A DNA stretch of 64,000 nt from CAIRDP01 sp037134895 (GCA_037134895.1 JBAXLI010000005.1:47486-111485), one strand, 5' to 3'. Numbered from the stretch's first letter, positions 1 through 7,737 are shown. Translations and numbers: made by a program. The notes: generated by a model from the sequence alone, not told the origin.

Positions 1-493
1 TTAAATATGTTCCCATAATCTCACCATAATACACCATATGCCAGTCCCTGGTCTGGTAATATTTATCGTCAATAGCCCGATCGAGCGCTGCAGGATCGAG
101 GCGGTGCTTGTGTACTATTCTGCATTCATAATGGACTGCGGACTGCGTAATATATGGAGTCCTTACGTTGGAGCTCTGGCCAAGGGTAAATCCGCATACA
201 CGTAATTTATCCATATCCCTTCCTGATTTGCTTCCGCAGATGGCAAGGTGTTTTTTAAACCCTTCGGGTAATATGCAGACTGTAAAATCTTCAGATTTTT
301 CCATTAGCTCAAAGGTGTACCTTGTGGGACGTACAAGCACTGTGAATATTGGCTTATGCCATATCTCCCCGATGGTTCCCCAGCCGATGGTCATGGGGTT
401 GGGAGGGTCGCCTGCCAAAAGTATAATGCCGTCGGCATTGAGTTTCCCTATGGTTTCATGATATAAGTCAAAAGGTCCGACTGCTTTGATCAT
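1..493 (-). CDS. flavin reductase family protein (flavoredoxin-like), 3' end outside window
   Basis: The reverse strand from an ATG at 493 stays open to the window edge, giving 164 codons without a stop, so the C-terminus is missing. The protein begins MIKAVGPF and carries the features of the FMN-binding flavin reductase-like domain: a core with NPMTIGWG at about residues 37-44, then PIFTVLVRPTRYT and a C-terminal-half strand with a conserved TPYITQSA stretch. Such proteins bind FMN non-covalently and either reduce flavin with NAD(P)H or act as small electron carriers; which applies here cannot be told. It is divergent from the peptidase gene starting at 545, with only 51 bp between the two starts. 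Confidence 0.82.
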   Translation of the reverse strand, partial: MIKAVGPFDLYHETIGKLNADGIILLAGDPPNPMTIGWGTIGEIWHKPIFTVLVRPTRYTFELMEKSEDFTVCILPEGFKKHLAICGSKSGRDMDKLRVCGFTLGQSSNVRTPYITQSAVHYECRIVHKHRLDPAALDRAIDDKYYQTRDWHMVYYGEIMGTYL

Positions 494-500
494 ATTTTTC

Positions 501-508
501 TACATTTG
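501..508 (+). promoter_or_regulatory. candidate -7 box of the DPP-IV-type peptidase gene
   Basis: TACATTTG matches the Bacteroidota -7 consensus TAnnTTTG. Transcription would start near 515, so a possible in-frame TTG start at 506 would lie upstream of the mRNA 5' end. This supports ATG 545 as the translation start. No convincing TTTG box lies 19 bp upstream. Confidence 0.4.
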
Positions 509-544
509 AGGGTCAAAATTAAACATTCATTTAATTCCAGGTTT

Positions 545-2761
545 ATGAAAACAAAATTCTCCCGTTTTGTACTGCTTACATTTTTTGCTATTATCCTGAT
601 TTCCGCGTGGTCTCAAACTGAGAAAAAACTGATCACCCTTGAAGATATTTATAAAAGCCGGAAGTTTTCATCCCGGGGGGTATATGGCATCCGTTCTATG
701 AAAGACGGAGTCCACTTCAGCCAGGTAAAGAATGATAGCCTCAATGTATATGAATATGCCACAGGTAATTACGTCAAAACAATTACCACTTCAAAACAGC
801 TGATGCTTGAAGGGGATACCGTCCCTTTGCCCCTGAGTTCATACGAATTCAGTGATGACGAAAGCCGGCTGTTGTTTTCAAAAGATGATGAGGCGATATT
901 CAGGCATTCTTCAAAGTCAAATTATTTCATCATGGATCTGGCTACGGCTAAGATCATTCCGCTCTACGGAAAAAGCAAGCAGAGACTTGCTGCCTTTTCC
1001 CCTGGCGCTTCGAAAGTGGCTTTCGTGGTCGATAACAATATTTTTATCAGGGATATCGCCGCGAGTCTGGCCGATGGGGGGAGTTCAGAGAAGGCTGTGG
1101 TGCAGGTGACCACCGACGGGAAGATCAATGAAATCATCAATGGGGCAACCGACTGGGTATATGAGGAGGAATTCGGGTTCTCCCAGGCTATGTTCTGGTC
1201 GCCCGACGGGGCAGGCCTGGCCTATTATCGTTTTGATGAGAGCAAGGTTAAGGAATACCAGTTGACATATTACGGCGAACTTTATCCCGAGCAAAGCAAA
1301 TATAAATATCCGAAAGCCGGTGAAGATAATTCCGTTGTGGGTATTTTTGTATTTGATGTGAAGTCAGGCAAGTCAGTCCCGGTTGATATCGGCAATGAAA
1401 CCGATATCTATATTCCCCGTGTCAAATGGACCAGCGATCCGAATACCCTGGCCTTTTACAGGATGAACCGTCACCAGAATAAGCTGGAGCTTATGCTTGC
1501 CGCTGCCACTGACGGTAAAAGCCGGGTCATCTGGTCAGAAGACAACAAATGTTATATTGACATCACCGATGACTGGCATTTTCTTAAGAATGGCAAGGAG
1601 TTCCTGATCAGCAGCGAGAGAAGCGGGTTCAATCAACTTTACCTGTACAGCATGAACGGTGAGATGATCAGGCAGCTGACCGGGGGCAAATGGGATGTGA
1701 TTAAAGTCGCCGGAGTGGATGAAAAAAACAGGAAGGTGTTTTTTACTGCGGCATTCTCAAGCCCTATGAACAGGGAGGTGTTTTCTGTTTCCATGGATGG
1801 TGGGGCTCCTGTTCAGATCTCAGAGCATGAGGGAACGAATTCCCCTGATTTCAGTGCCGGTTTCTCATATTATATTAACAGATTGTCGGATATCAATACT
1901 CCGCCGTTTATCACAGTCAACGATGCTGATGGAAAGGAAGTGAGGCTGCTGCAGGATAATGCTAAGTTAAAGGGGATTTTGAGCGAATATAATTTCTCAA
2001 AAGCGGCGTTTTTCACTGTACTCACCGATGATGGTGTTAACCTGAACGCCTGGATGCTGAAGCCACCAGATTTTGACCCTGCAAAGAAATATCCGGTTCT
2101 TTTCACCCTTTACGGGGGCCCTGGTTCACAAACGGTACAGAACAGCTGGGGGACGGTAAACCCCTGGGACCAGCTTCTTGCCCAGAAAGGTATCATAGTG
2201 GTCTCGGTTGATAACCGTGGAACCGGTTCAAGAGGGGAGGAGTTTAAAAAATGTACCTACCTGCAGCTTGGCAAGTTTGAGACAATCGACCAGATCAATG
2301 CCGTTAAGTACCTTGATTCATTGTCGTTTGTTGATAAGGACCGGATCGGTATATGGGGATGGAGTTTCGGGGGGTATATGGTTCTTTCCTGCCTGACTAA
2401 GGGGGCCGATTACTTTAAGGTAGGGGTGGCAGTTGCGCCTGTGACTAACTGGAAATACTATGACAATATTTACACAGAACGCTACATGCGTACACCTAAG
2501 GAAAATAATTCAGGGTATGAGGACAATTCCCCTGTTAATTTTGCTGAGAAGTATAAAGGCAAACTCCTGATCATGCATGGCATGGCCGACGACAACGTTC
2601 ATCCGCAGAATTCCTATGATATGATCACAGCCCTGGTGGGTGCAAATAAATTCTTTGAGATGCAGCTTTATCCCAACAGTAATCACGGGATATATACGGG
2701 TAAGAATACTTCCTATCATATCTGGGAACGGATGACGGATTTTCTCTTGAAGAATCTTTAG
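545..2761 (+). CDS. dipeptidyl peptidase IV-type S9B prolyl oligopeptidase
   Basis: This 738-aa exported serine peptidase is of the DPP-IV type, which removes Xaa-Pro or Xaa-Ala dipeptides from peptide N-termini in the periplasm. A signal peptide (MKTKFSRF, then a hydrophobic stretch to about residue 24) starts at ATG 545. An N-terminal beta-propeller (about 40-480) contains the DWVYEEEF segment, whose double Glu binds the substrate amino terminus in this family. The C-terminal alpha/beta-hydrolase domain has the nucleophile Ser607 in GWSFGGY, the acid at Asp682/683 in ADDNVH and His714 in SNHGIY. All catalytic parts are present and the length is normal. In Bacteroidota such enzymes feed amino-acid catabolism. 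The stop codon's last base is the first base of the tandem repeat that follows. Confidence 0.93.
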   Translation: MKTKFSRFVLLTFFAIILISAWSQTEKKLITLEDIYKSRKFSSRGVYGIRSMKDGVHFSQVKNDSLNVYEYATGNYVKTITTSKQLMLEGDTVPLPLSSYEFSDDESRLLFSKDDEAIFRHSSKSNYFIMDLATAKIIPLYGKSKQRLAAFSPGASKVAFVVDNNIFIRDIAASLADGGSSEKAVVQVTTDGKINEIINGATDWVYEEEFGFSQAMFWSPDGAGLAYYRFDESKVKEYQLTYYGELYPEQSKYKYPKAGEDNSVVGIFVFDVKSGKSVPVDIGNETDIYIPRVKWTSDPNTLAFYRMNRHQNKLELMLAAATDGKSRVIWSEDNKCYIDITDDWHFLKNGKEFLISSERSGFNQLYLYSMNGEMIRQLTGGKWDVIKVAGVDEKNRKVFFTAAFSSPMNREVFSVSMDGGAPVQISEHEGTNSPDFSAGFSYYINRLSDINTPPFITVNDADGKEVRLLQDNAKLKGILSEYNFSKAAFFTVLTDDGVNLNAWMLKPPDFDPAKKYPVLFTLYGGPGSQTVQNSWGTVNPWDQLLAQKGIIVVSVDNRGTGSRGEEFKKCTYLQLGKFETIDQINAVKYLDSLSFVDKDRIGIWGWSFGGYMVLSCLTKGADYFKVGVAVAPVTNWKYYDNIYTERYMRTPKENNSGYEDNSPVNFAEKYKGKLLIMHGMADDNVHPQNSYDMITALVGANKFFEMQLYPNSNHGIYTGKNTSYHIWERMTDFLLKNL

Positions 2762-2863
2762 CAGGATGCAGGATGCAGGATGCAGGATGCAAGATGCAGG
2801 ATGCAAGATGCAGGATGCAAGATGCAGGATGCGGGATGCAGGATGCGGGATGCAGGATGCAGG
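2761..2863. repeat. 7-bp tandem repeat GCAGGAT, 14 copies plus a partial
   Basis: Fourteen consecutive heptamers run from 2761 to 2858, followed by GCAGG. The consensus is GCAGGAT; copies 5, 7 and 9 read GCAAGAT and copies 11 and 13 read GCGGGAT. The array starts in the stop codon of the upstream peptidase gene and ends 9 bp before the stop of the convergent lipoprotein gene. The unit is not a multiple of 3 and has no stop in any frame on either strand, so long spurious reading frames cross it. Length variation here would not alter either protein. Confidence 0.95.
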
Positions 2864-2871
2864 TATAATGT

Positions 2872-5166
2872 TTACTTAGCAGGTTTGGAGTAGATCTGAG
2901 TTGCATCCCTGTAGCCACTGTTGGGCAGATACCAGTCGGGGAAGGAAGATCCTCCTGACTCGGCCCATGTCCCGAATTTGAGATAGCCGCTGATAACCTG
3001 GACGTTTTCCCAGGTATAATCAAATTTTTGGGTGATATTGATCGCCCATGGCAGGTTCCCTGATGATTTATAATACCGGCCGGAGGGAGGATCCGAGGTG
3101 TCGTCACTTGTCCCGAACAGAGCCTGGTTTGCGAGGTTTGTCGGAATCCGGTCGGGGAGATGTATTTCAACGGAGCGATCAAGGTTCTTGATCAGGAAAG
3201 GATTGTACGGAGCCGTTCCCAACGCTGATCCATCTTGTGGTGTGGTGAAGTGAATGGCTATTTTTATGGAATCAGAAACGGCATAAGGCGCGTTTTTCTG
3301 GGTGTTGAAAAAATACCCGCCAACAGGGTGTATGACATTATTTGCATTGTCAAAGACTATAATGACAGCATTAGTTTGTGAACTCTCAACACCGTTCGGG
3401 GAAAGGTTGATATAGGTGCCTTTGATGGAGTAACCTGAAACGGAAGCAACTGCAGCAGCAGGAAGGTTGTCGAACTGGAACCCGAAGCCGTTCTGAAGGC
3501 TTGCACCTACTGCCCTGACGTAAAAAACAGGATAAATATCCACGATCTTATTCTGAGCATTACTGACCATCGTGAAAGAATAATCCACAACCAGGTCATT
3601 CATATCATAATCTCCTTTACTTGGCCAGAGATCTTCAAATGCAAGTGAGCCAAACTGCCCTTTGGATGGATAGTAGTTTCTATAGGCGCGGCTGGCATCG
3701 TTCGGAAATTCATCGAGGTTGTCAGCAACCCCGTCTCCGTCGGTATCGGGAGGGGCTGGCGATCCTATTCCTTCAGGGTTGCAATTTGAAACAGGAATAT
3801 AATTTGACGCAGTGGCAATGCTTGAAAGCCTGGCACCGTTGATAAAAGTTGATGAGCTGCTCCCGATAAACTGGCCATTGGCGGTTGCAAGTTCAATTGG
3901 TCCGTCAACTTTCTTTGTAACATCTGAAAGGGTTGCCGAACCCGTGACTTTTATTGTACTTGTTTCCCCTGCACCCTGGATATTTCGTTCCATTACAAAT
4001 GACTGGGCCGTTATCATCGATTGGTTTTGAAGGCTTACTGTGCTGGTGTATTGAAACAGGTGGACCTCCTGGTCGCTTTTCATATAGCCGTTATTCATTA
4101 CAAATGTTGCACCATATACATGAATATTGGCATGACCGAGGATTCTGCAATTATTTGTAATTGTTCCTGTTCCATCAGGTTTGTTGAGATGAAGGTAGTT
4201 GCCGACCTCGATGACTCCGTCGTTTGTAAGCGGTGCATTGACTTTAAACCAGCCCTGGGCATTGAAATACCCCGAATTGGCTAATTTACCCCCGGTGCCT
4301 CCCAGGGTAGCGTCCTTCGTCAGTGTCATATTGCCATAATTCTGGATCTCGCCATTAAATGAAAAAGGTGCGGTAAAAACAAAATCATTGGAATAGTTGA
4401 AAATTTTCGAGTTTATCGCCATTGAAAATCCTCTCACAGAGGCATGTCCGCCCTGGTATACTGTAAACGTGGATGTGCTGCTCATGTAAAGTGAATCGAT
4501 AGTGAGGGTGCCGCCGGCAGTTACGACGATATTACAGTTGGGAGCATTGATCTTAATGAATCCGAGGTTGGCTGTTCCGCAGACTTTCAGGGTCCCCGAA
4601 GTCCAGCTGGTAATTTGACCATTGAAAGAGCCGGTAACACAGTAAGTCTTGCCTCCTGTAATCGAAACTGCCGTAGATCCTGAAATGGTCTGAGTGCATC
4701 CCGAGGCGCAATCAGGATCGGTCAATGAACTCAAGTTCAGACTGGTTGCTTTGGAAGCCTTGAAAGTATAAAAGATATTATCTGTCACTTCAACTGTTGC
4801 TGTCTGTTTTAATCCTTCTCCCGTTGTGATCTCGAGGTACAACTGTTTAAGAGCTGTGGGAACACGTAACCGGGTTTCAAAAGGATAATTAAATCCGGCC
4901 GAACCAGTGATCAGCAGTTTCCCGCTGCCTTTTGGGTCGCCGTCAAACACCCTGATTCGCGAAAGTTTTCCGATTTCGGAAGGAAGATCAACAGCAGTGG
5001 AGAGCGAAATTTCCCTGGAGGTTTCCCAGTTAAAGGTTGAGGGTACCTTCAGCTGGTCCATAGTCTTCATCGAAGTATCTGATCCCTTATCCTTACGGCA
5101 TGACAAGGTAAAACACAAGGAGCAAACGAGCAGTAAAGCTACCGCAAAGTGATAGAGTTTTTTCAT
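2872..5166 (-). CDS. LruC domain-containing lipoprotein
   Basis: This 764-aa protein has a lipoprotein signal ending in LSC with Cys23, so it is probably lipid-anchored in the envelope. Residues about 170-460 are a long Asn/Gly/Thr-rich region of short strands resembling a right-handed beta-helix (recurring I-N-A / N-Y-G-N patterns). A thrombospondin-type calcium motif, DTDGDGVADNLDEFP, lies at about 472-487. It is followed by the LruC domain (DUF4842-like), recognisable from the SLAFEDLWPSKGDYDMNDLV segment and reaching the C-terminus. LruC proteins are common in Bacteroidota and marine bacteria, but their role is unknown. The gene is convergent with the peptidase gene; a TATCTTTA box about 25 bp upstream of the start could be its -7 element. 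Confidence 0.88.
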   Translation of the reverse strand: MKKLYHFAVALLLVCSLCFTLSCRKDKGSDTSMKTMDQLKVPSTFNWETSREISLSTAVDLPSEIGKLSRIRVFDGDPKGSGKLLITGSAGFNYPFETRLRVPTALKQLYLEITTGEGLKQTATVEVTDNIFYTFKASKATSLNLSSLTDPDCASGCTQTISGSTAVSITGGKTYCVTGSFNGQITSWTSGTLKVCGTANLGFIKINAPNCNIVVTAGGTLTIDSLYMSSTSTFTVYQGGHASVRGFSMAINSKIFNYSNDFVFTAPFSFNGEIQNYGNMTLTKDATLGGTGGKLANSGYFNAQGWFKVNAPLTNDGVIEVGNYLHLNKPDGTGTITNNCRILGHANIHVYGATFVMNNGYMKSDQEVHLFQYTSTVSLQNQSMITAQSFVMERNIQGAGETSTIKVTGSATLSDVTKKVDGPIELATANGQFIGSSSSTFINGARLSSIATASNYIPVSNCNPEGIGSPAPPDTDGDGVADNLDEFPNDASRAYRNYYPSKGQFGSLAFEDLWPSKGDYDMNDLVVDYSFTMVSNAQNKIVDIYPVFYVRAVGASLQNGFGFQFDNLPAAAVASVSGYSIKGTYINLSPNGVESSQTNAVIIVFDNANNVIHPVGGYFFNTQKNAPYAVSDSIKIAIHFTTPQDGSALGTAPYNPFLIKNLDRSVEIHLPDRIPTNLANQALFGTSDDTSDPPSGRYYKSSGNLPWAINITQKFDYTWENVQVISGYLKFGTWAESGGSSFPDWYLPNSGYRDATQIYSKPAK

Positions 5167-5337
5167 AATACATTATTATTCAATAAAGATACAGTATTTA
5201 AGATAAGCCGGCAAGTGATAATTTGTTGTCGTCGGTTATTTTCAGGTAAATGCAGAAGGAAAGGTATTAATTGTATTGTTCTCCATTACAATTATTCTTG
5301 AATTTTACCCACATGTCGATGTTAATTGTATCCAGCT

Positions 5338-5369
5338 GTTGGATAATTAAAAATAAGGTTATACCTTTG
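5338..5369 (+). promoter_or_regulatory. promoter of rpsU
   Basis: GTTG at 5338-5341 and TACCTTTG at 5362-5369 are separated by 20 bp. This matches the Bacteroidota -33/-7 pattern (TTTG, TAnnTTTG) and lies about 60 bp before the rpsU start. Confidence 0.6.
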
Positions 5370-5427
5370 CAGCCCTTTTTGGAATTTTTAACATTTATTA
5401 ACCATTTAAAGAAAGCGAGTCTAAAGC

Positions 5428-5625
5428 ATGATTATTGTTCCTGTTAAAGAAGGCGAAAGCATCGACCGGGCATTAAAAAAACTGAAGCGTAAATTTGAAA
5501 AAACCGGTGTTGTAAAAGAATTGCGTGATCGTCAGAAATTTACCAAGCCTTCGGTAAAAAAGCGTGACGAAATATCTCGTGCCATTTACATTCAGCAGAT
5601 ACAGACGGCCGAAGCTGACAAGTAA
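5428..5625 (+). CDS. rpsU: 30S ribosomal protein bS21
   Basis: This 65-aa basic protein begins MIIVPVKEGESIDRALKKLK and matches bS21 along its whole length. In Bacteroidota ribosomes bS21, with bS6 and bS18, helps hold the 16S rRNA tail so that the anti-Shine-Dalgarno is hidden. Some members of the phylum keep a strong Shine-Dalgarno before rpsU for feedback control. Here the 30 bases before the ATG show no AGGAGG-like sequence, so that loop is not evident in this gene. A structured terminator-like element follows 20 bp after the stop. Confidence 0.97.
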   Translation: MIIVPVKEGESIDRALKKLKRKFEKTGVVKELRDRQKFTKPSVKKRDEISRAIYIQQIQTAEADK

Positions 5626-5645
5626 CAGCGTTTAACAATTTTTAC

Positions 5646-5722
5646 GAGTAGAAATTTTGTTGGTGGTAAATATCCATGTATATTTACCTGTCGATAGGCA
5701 TTCAACAAAGTTTCTACTTTTT
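5646..5722 (+). terminator. nested hairpin with T-tract between rpsU and the recombinase gene
   Basis: Outer arms 5648-5662 and 5703-5717 pair over 15 bp with one mismatch and can extend by a base pair or two at the base. Inside them GGTAAATAT (5665-5673) and ATATTTACC (5680-5688) pair perfectly over 9 bp with a 6-nt loop. A run of five T follows the outer stem at 5718-5722. It lies 20 nt after the rpsU stop and 13 nt before the recombinase start, so it probably terminates or attenuates rpsU transcription. An alternative reading is given in the findings. Confidence 0.65.
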
Positions 5723-5734
5723 ATTTGTTGAGAA

Positions 5735-6610
5735 GTGAAGGATCGCTTTCTTGCATACATACAATACGAAAAACGGTACTCGCCACATACTGTAACAGCA
5801 TACCGAACAGACCTGGACCAGTTTTTTATTTTTCTGAGTGCTCAATATCAGATTACTGATATTGCTCATGTTGATCACTACATGGTAAGGTCCTGGCTCG
5901 TTTTTCTCATTGAACAGGGGGATTCACCCCGTACGGTCAACCGGAAATTAACTTCCCTTAAATCGTTCTACCGTTTTCTGATGAAGGAAGGAACCCTTGC
6001 GTCAAACCCAATGCGCAAAGTCATTGCGCCTAAAGCACCGAAACGGCTGCCCGAGTTTGTCGAGACAGGGAATATGTCATTACTTATTGACCAGATGGCC
6101 GGTGTTGAAGGTTTCAGCGGGATGAGGGACCGGATTATTCTGGAAATGTTTTATAATACCGGGATGCGATTGTCGGAATTGCTATATTTGAAAGAAAGCG
6201 GCATTGATTTTAAATCAGATACGATCAAAGTTCTCGGCAAACGAAATAAAGAAAGGATTATACCGTTCACAAAGAAATTCGGTGTATTGTTGAAAGATTA
6301 CATTCTTGAGAAGGAAAAGTGCTTTGGTCAGCATGAGGATATGTTTCTTACCGACAGCGGCAGGAAGATGTATCCGAAGTTGATATACCTGATTGTCAGG
6401 CGAAATCTCTCCGGAGTTACCACCCTCGATAAAAAAAGTCCACATGTTTTAAGGCATACCTTTGCGACACATTTGCTGAATAACGGAGCGGAGCTCAATG
6501 CTGTGAAGGAACTACTGGGTCATGCAAACCTTGCTGCCACCCAGATTTATACTCATAATACAATTGAAAAACTTAAGAGAATCTATAAACAAGCCCATCC
6601 AAGGGCATAA
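5735..6610 (+). CDS. XerC/XerD-type tyrosine recombinase
   Basis: This 291-aa site-specific recombinase starts with GTG at 5735; a TGA in the same frame at 5729-5731 excludes any earlier start. The N-terminal SAM-like core-binding domain covers about residues 1-90. The catalytic domain has the full set of residues: Arg145 (GMRLSE), Lys169 (VLGKRN), His237 and Arg240 (HVLRH), His263 (LLGHAN) and Tyr272 (IYTH). The length fits XerC/XerD, which resolve chromosome dimers at dif. Position between rpsU and hpf is standard in this phylum, so it is the core enzyme and not a sign of an integrated element. XerC and XerD cannot be told apart here. Confidence 0.93.
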   Translation: MKDRFLAYIQYEKRYSPHTVTAYRTDLDQFFIFLSAQYQITDIAHVDHYMVRSWLVFLIEQGDSPRTVNRKLTSLKSFYRFLMKEGTLASNPMRKVIAPKAPKRLPEFVETGNMSLLIDQMAGVEGFSGMRDRIILEMFYNTGMRLSELLYLKESGIDFKSDTIKVLGKRNKERIIPFTKKFGVLLKDYILEKEKCFGQHEDMFLTDSGRKMYPKLIYLIVRRNLSGVTTLDKKSPHVLRHTFATHLLNNGAELNAVKELLGHANLAATQIYTHNTIEKLKRIYKQAHPRA

Positions 6611-6612
6611 AA

Positions 6613-6620
6613 AAGGAGGT
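6613..6620 (+). promoter_or_regulatory. perfect Shine-Dalgarno of hpf
   Basis: AAGGAGGT lies 4 nt before ATG 6625, fully complementary to the 16S rRNA 3' end. Neighbouring genes (rpsU, tuf, secE, nusG, rplK) show no such site, so this one is exceptional in the window. Confidence 0.85.
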
Positions 6621-6624
6621 AGAA

Positions 6625-6924
6625 ATGAATATTATAATCAATGCAGTTCATTTCAAGGCGGATCAGAAGCTTGAGGATTTTATAAAGGAGCGCCTGCAGA
6701 AATTGCATACTTTTTTTGAGGGTGTTATCGGAGCAGAAGTCAAGCTGAAAGTTGACAATAACGATTCCCGTGAAAATAAGATCGTTGAAATGCGCCTGAT
6801 TATAAAAGGAAACGACTTATTTGCCCTGAAGGAGGCAAAGTCGTTTGAGGAGGCATCCGACAATGCAGTTGAAGCTTTAAGAAAACAACTTGTGAGGTAT
6901 AAGGAAAAAGTGAGGCGGATCTGA
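6625..6924 (+). CDS. hpf: ribosome hibernation-promoting factor, short form (HPF/RaiA family)
   Basis: This 99-aa protein begins MNIIINAVHFKADQKLEDFI and has the beta-alpha-beta-beta-beta-alpha fold pattern of the HPF/YfiA family. It has no C-terminal dimerisation domain, so it is the short form. It binds the decoding region of 30S subunits in slow growth and keeps ribosomes inactive. The gene lies 14 bp after the recombinase gene and may be cotranscribed with it. Its perfect Shine-Dalgarno suggests translational control by availability of the anti-Shine-Dalgarno (inference). A strong terminator follows. Confidence 0.95.
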   Translation: MNIIINAVHFKADQKLEDFIKERLQKLHTFFEGVIGAEVKLKVDNNDSRENKIVEMRLIIKGNDLFALKEAKSFEEASDNAVEALRKQLVRYKEKVRRI

Positions 6925-6948
6925 GTACTACATTAATTATTGAACAGG

Positions 6949-6974
6949 GGGCTGAGGTTTCAGCCCTTTTTTTT
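6949..6974 (+). terminator. intrinsic terminator after hpf
   Basis: GGGCTGA pairs with TCAGCCC around a 4-nt loop and is followed by eight T. Confidence 0.93.
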
Positions 6975-7121
6975 TAACATTAATCTGAGTCCTGTTTTGC
7001 AATAAGATAGAAATAATCTGAAATTATTTCACCATAAGATAAAGAAATTCAAATTGTTACAACTTCGGTACGGAGTTTGTTAAAAAAAATCAGCAGTTTC
7101 TTGTGAAATTTTGAAAAAACG

Positions 7122-7153
7122 CTTGCATGGTATTGAAAATGTTCATACTTTTG
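7122..7153 (+). promoter_or_regulatory. promoter of the tRNA-tuf-secE operon
   Basis: CTTG (7122-7125), a 20-bp spacer and TACTTTTG (7146-7153) match the Bacteroidota promoter consensus. The rest of the 323-bp gap 6925-7247 holds the hpf terminator, AT-rich sequence upstream of this promoter and a short leader. Confidence 0.65.
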
Positions 7154-7202
7154 CAGTCCTTTTTATGGATGAACGTTTTTTGACTTATTGAATTGTTTCA
7201 AA

Positions 7203-7221
7203 ATCCGCGATTGACGCGGAT
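7203..7221 (+). other. leader hairpin upstream of the first tRNA
   Basis: ATCCGCG and CGCGGAT pair perfectly around the loop ATTGA, 26 nt before tRNA-Thr. It has no T-tract, so it is more likely an RNA-processing element than a terminator. Confidence 0.5.
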
Positions 7222-7247
7222 GAGCTCAATCCATCAAATACTTTAAT

Positions 7248-7320
7248 GCCGATGTAGCTCAGTTGGTAGAGCTGCTGATTTGTAATCAGCAGGTCGGCGG
7301 TTCGAGTCCGTCCATCGGCT
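7248..7320 (+). tRNA. tRNA-Thr (TGT)
   Basis: 73 nt; acceptor GCCGATG pairs with CATCGGC; the anticodon loop TTTGTAA gives anticodon TGT. T arm GGCGG-TTCGAGT-CCGTC (one weak pair). CCA is not encoded. Confidence 0.96.
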
Positions 7321-7365
7321 CAATTATAAAGTATGAAATTGTTCACACTCACTCACACCCTTTTT

Positions 7366-7450
7366 GGGGAGATACCAGAGCGGTCAAATGGGGCAGACTG
7401 TAAATCTGTTGGCGCAGCCTTCGGAGGTTCGAATCCTCCTCCCCCCACCA
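7366..7450 (+). tRNA. tRNA-Tyr (GTA)
   Basis: 85 nt including an encoded CCA; anticodon loop CTGTAAA gives GTA; a long variable arm is present, as expected for bacterial tRNA-Tyr. The acceptor GGGGAGA against TCCCCCC leaves an A-C mismatch at the fifth pair. It is the only tRNA in the window with an encoded CCA. Confidence 0.95.
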
Positions 7451-7457
7451 AAAGATG

Positions 7458-7526
7458 GCGAAATGGTGAAATAGTGAAATAGTGAAATTTCGCCATTTCA
7501 CAACTTCACCATTTCACGATTTTTTT
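7458..7526. repeat. GTGAAATA-type repeat folded as a 30-bp-arm inverted repeat plus T7
   Basis: The segment 7458-7487 consists of G(C/T)GAAAT(G/A)-type units and is followed without a loop by its own near reverse complement, 7488-7517 (25 of 30 positions complementary). Seven T (7520-7526) directly precede tRNA-Gly at 7527. The same units occur at 23375-23414, 54763-54790 and 54847-54880. It could act as a partial terminator or a processing hairpin between tRNA-Tyr and tRNA-Gly. Confidence 0.75.
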
Positions 7527-7599
7527 GCGGAAGTAGCTCATTTGGTAGAGCGGAAGCCTTCCAAGCTTCAGGTGGCGGGTTCGAGCCCCGTCTTCCGCT
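7527..7599 (+). tRNA. tRNA-Gly (TCC)
   Basis: 73 nt; acceptor GCGGAAG pairs with CTTCCGC; anticodon loop CTTCCAA gives TCC. CCA is not encoded. Confidence 0.96.
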
Positions 7600-7613
7600 C
7601 AAATGAAACCTAC

Positions 7614-7685
7614 GCCTTTGTAGCTCAGGGGTAGAGCACTTCCTTGGTAAGGAAGGGGTCAGCAGTTCAATTCTGCTCAAAGGCT
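7614..7685 (+). tRNA. tRNA-Thr (GGT)
   Basis: 72 nt; acceptor GCCTTTG pairs with CAAAGGC; anticodon stem CTTCC/GGAAG and loop TTGGTAA give GGT. CCA is not encoded. It is 52 bp upstream of tuf. Confidence 0.96.
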
Positions 7686-7737
7686 CAGTTTGATAATGAA
7701 AAGCAACATTAAACTCACTTAATCAATTCATAGGTAT

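Noticed and set aside
506..544. TTG start at 506 for the DPP-IV-type peptidase
   Set aside because: It lies inside the predicted -7 box and would place 13 residues before a clean signal peptide.
2510..3182. Minus-strand open frames with repeated HPASCIL residues
   Set aside because: They are produced by the stop-free 7-bp array and by the antisense of real genes; no start or family supports them.
5735..6610. Tyrosine recombinase as the integrase of a mobile element
   Set aside because: Its place between rpsU and hpf is conserved in the phylum and no element borders are seen.
7458..7517. CRISPR-like array
   Set aside because: Units are 8-9 bp, adjacent and without spacers; no cas genes are in the window.
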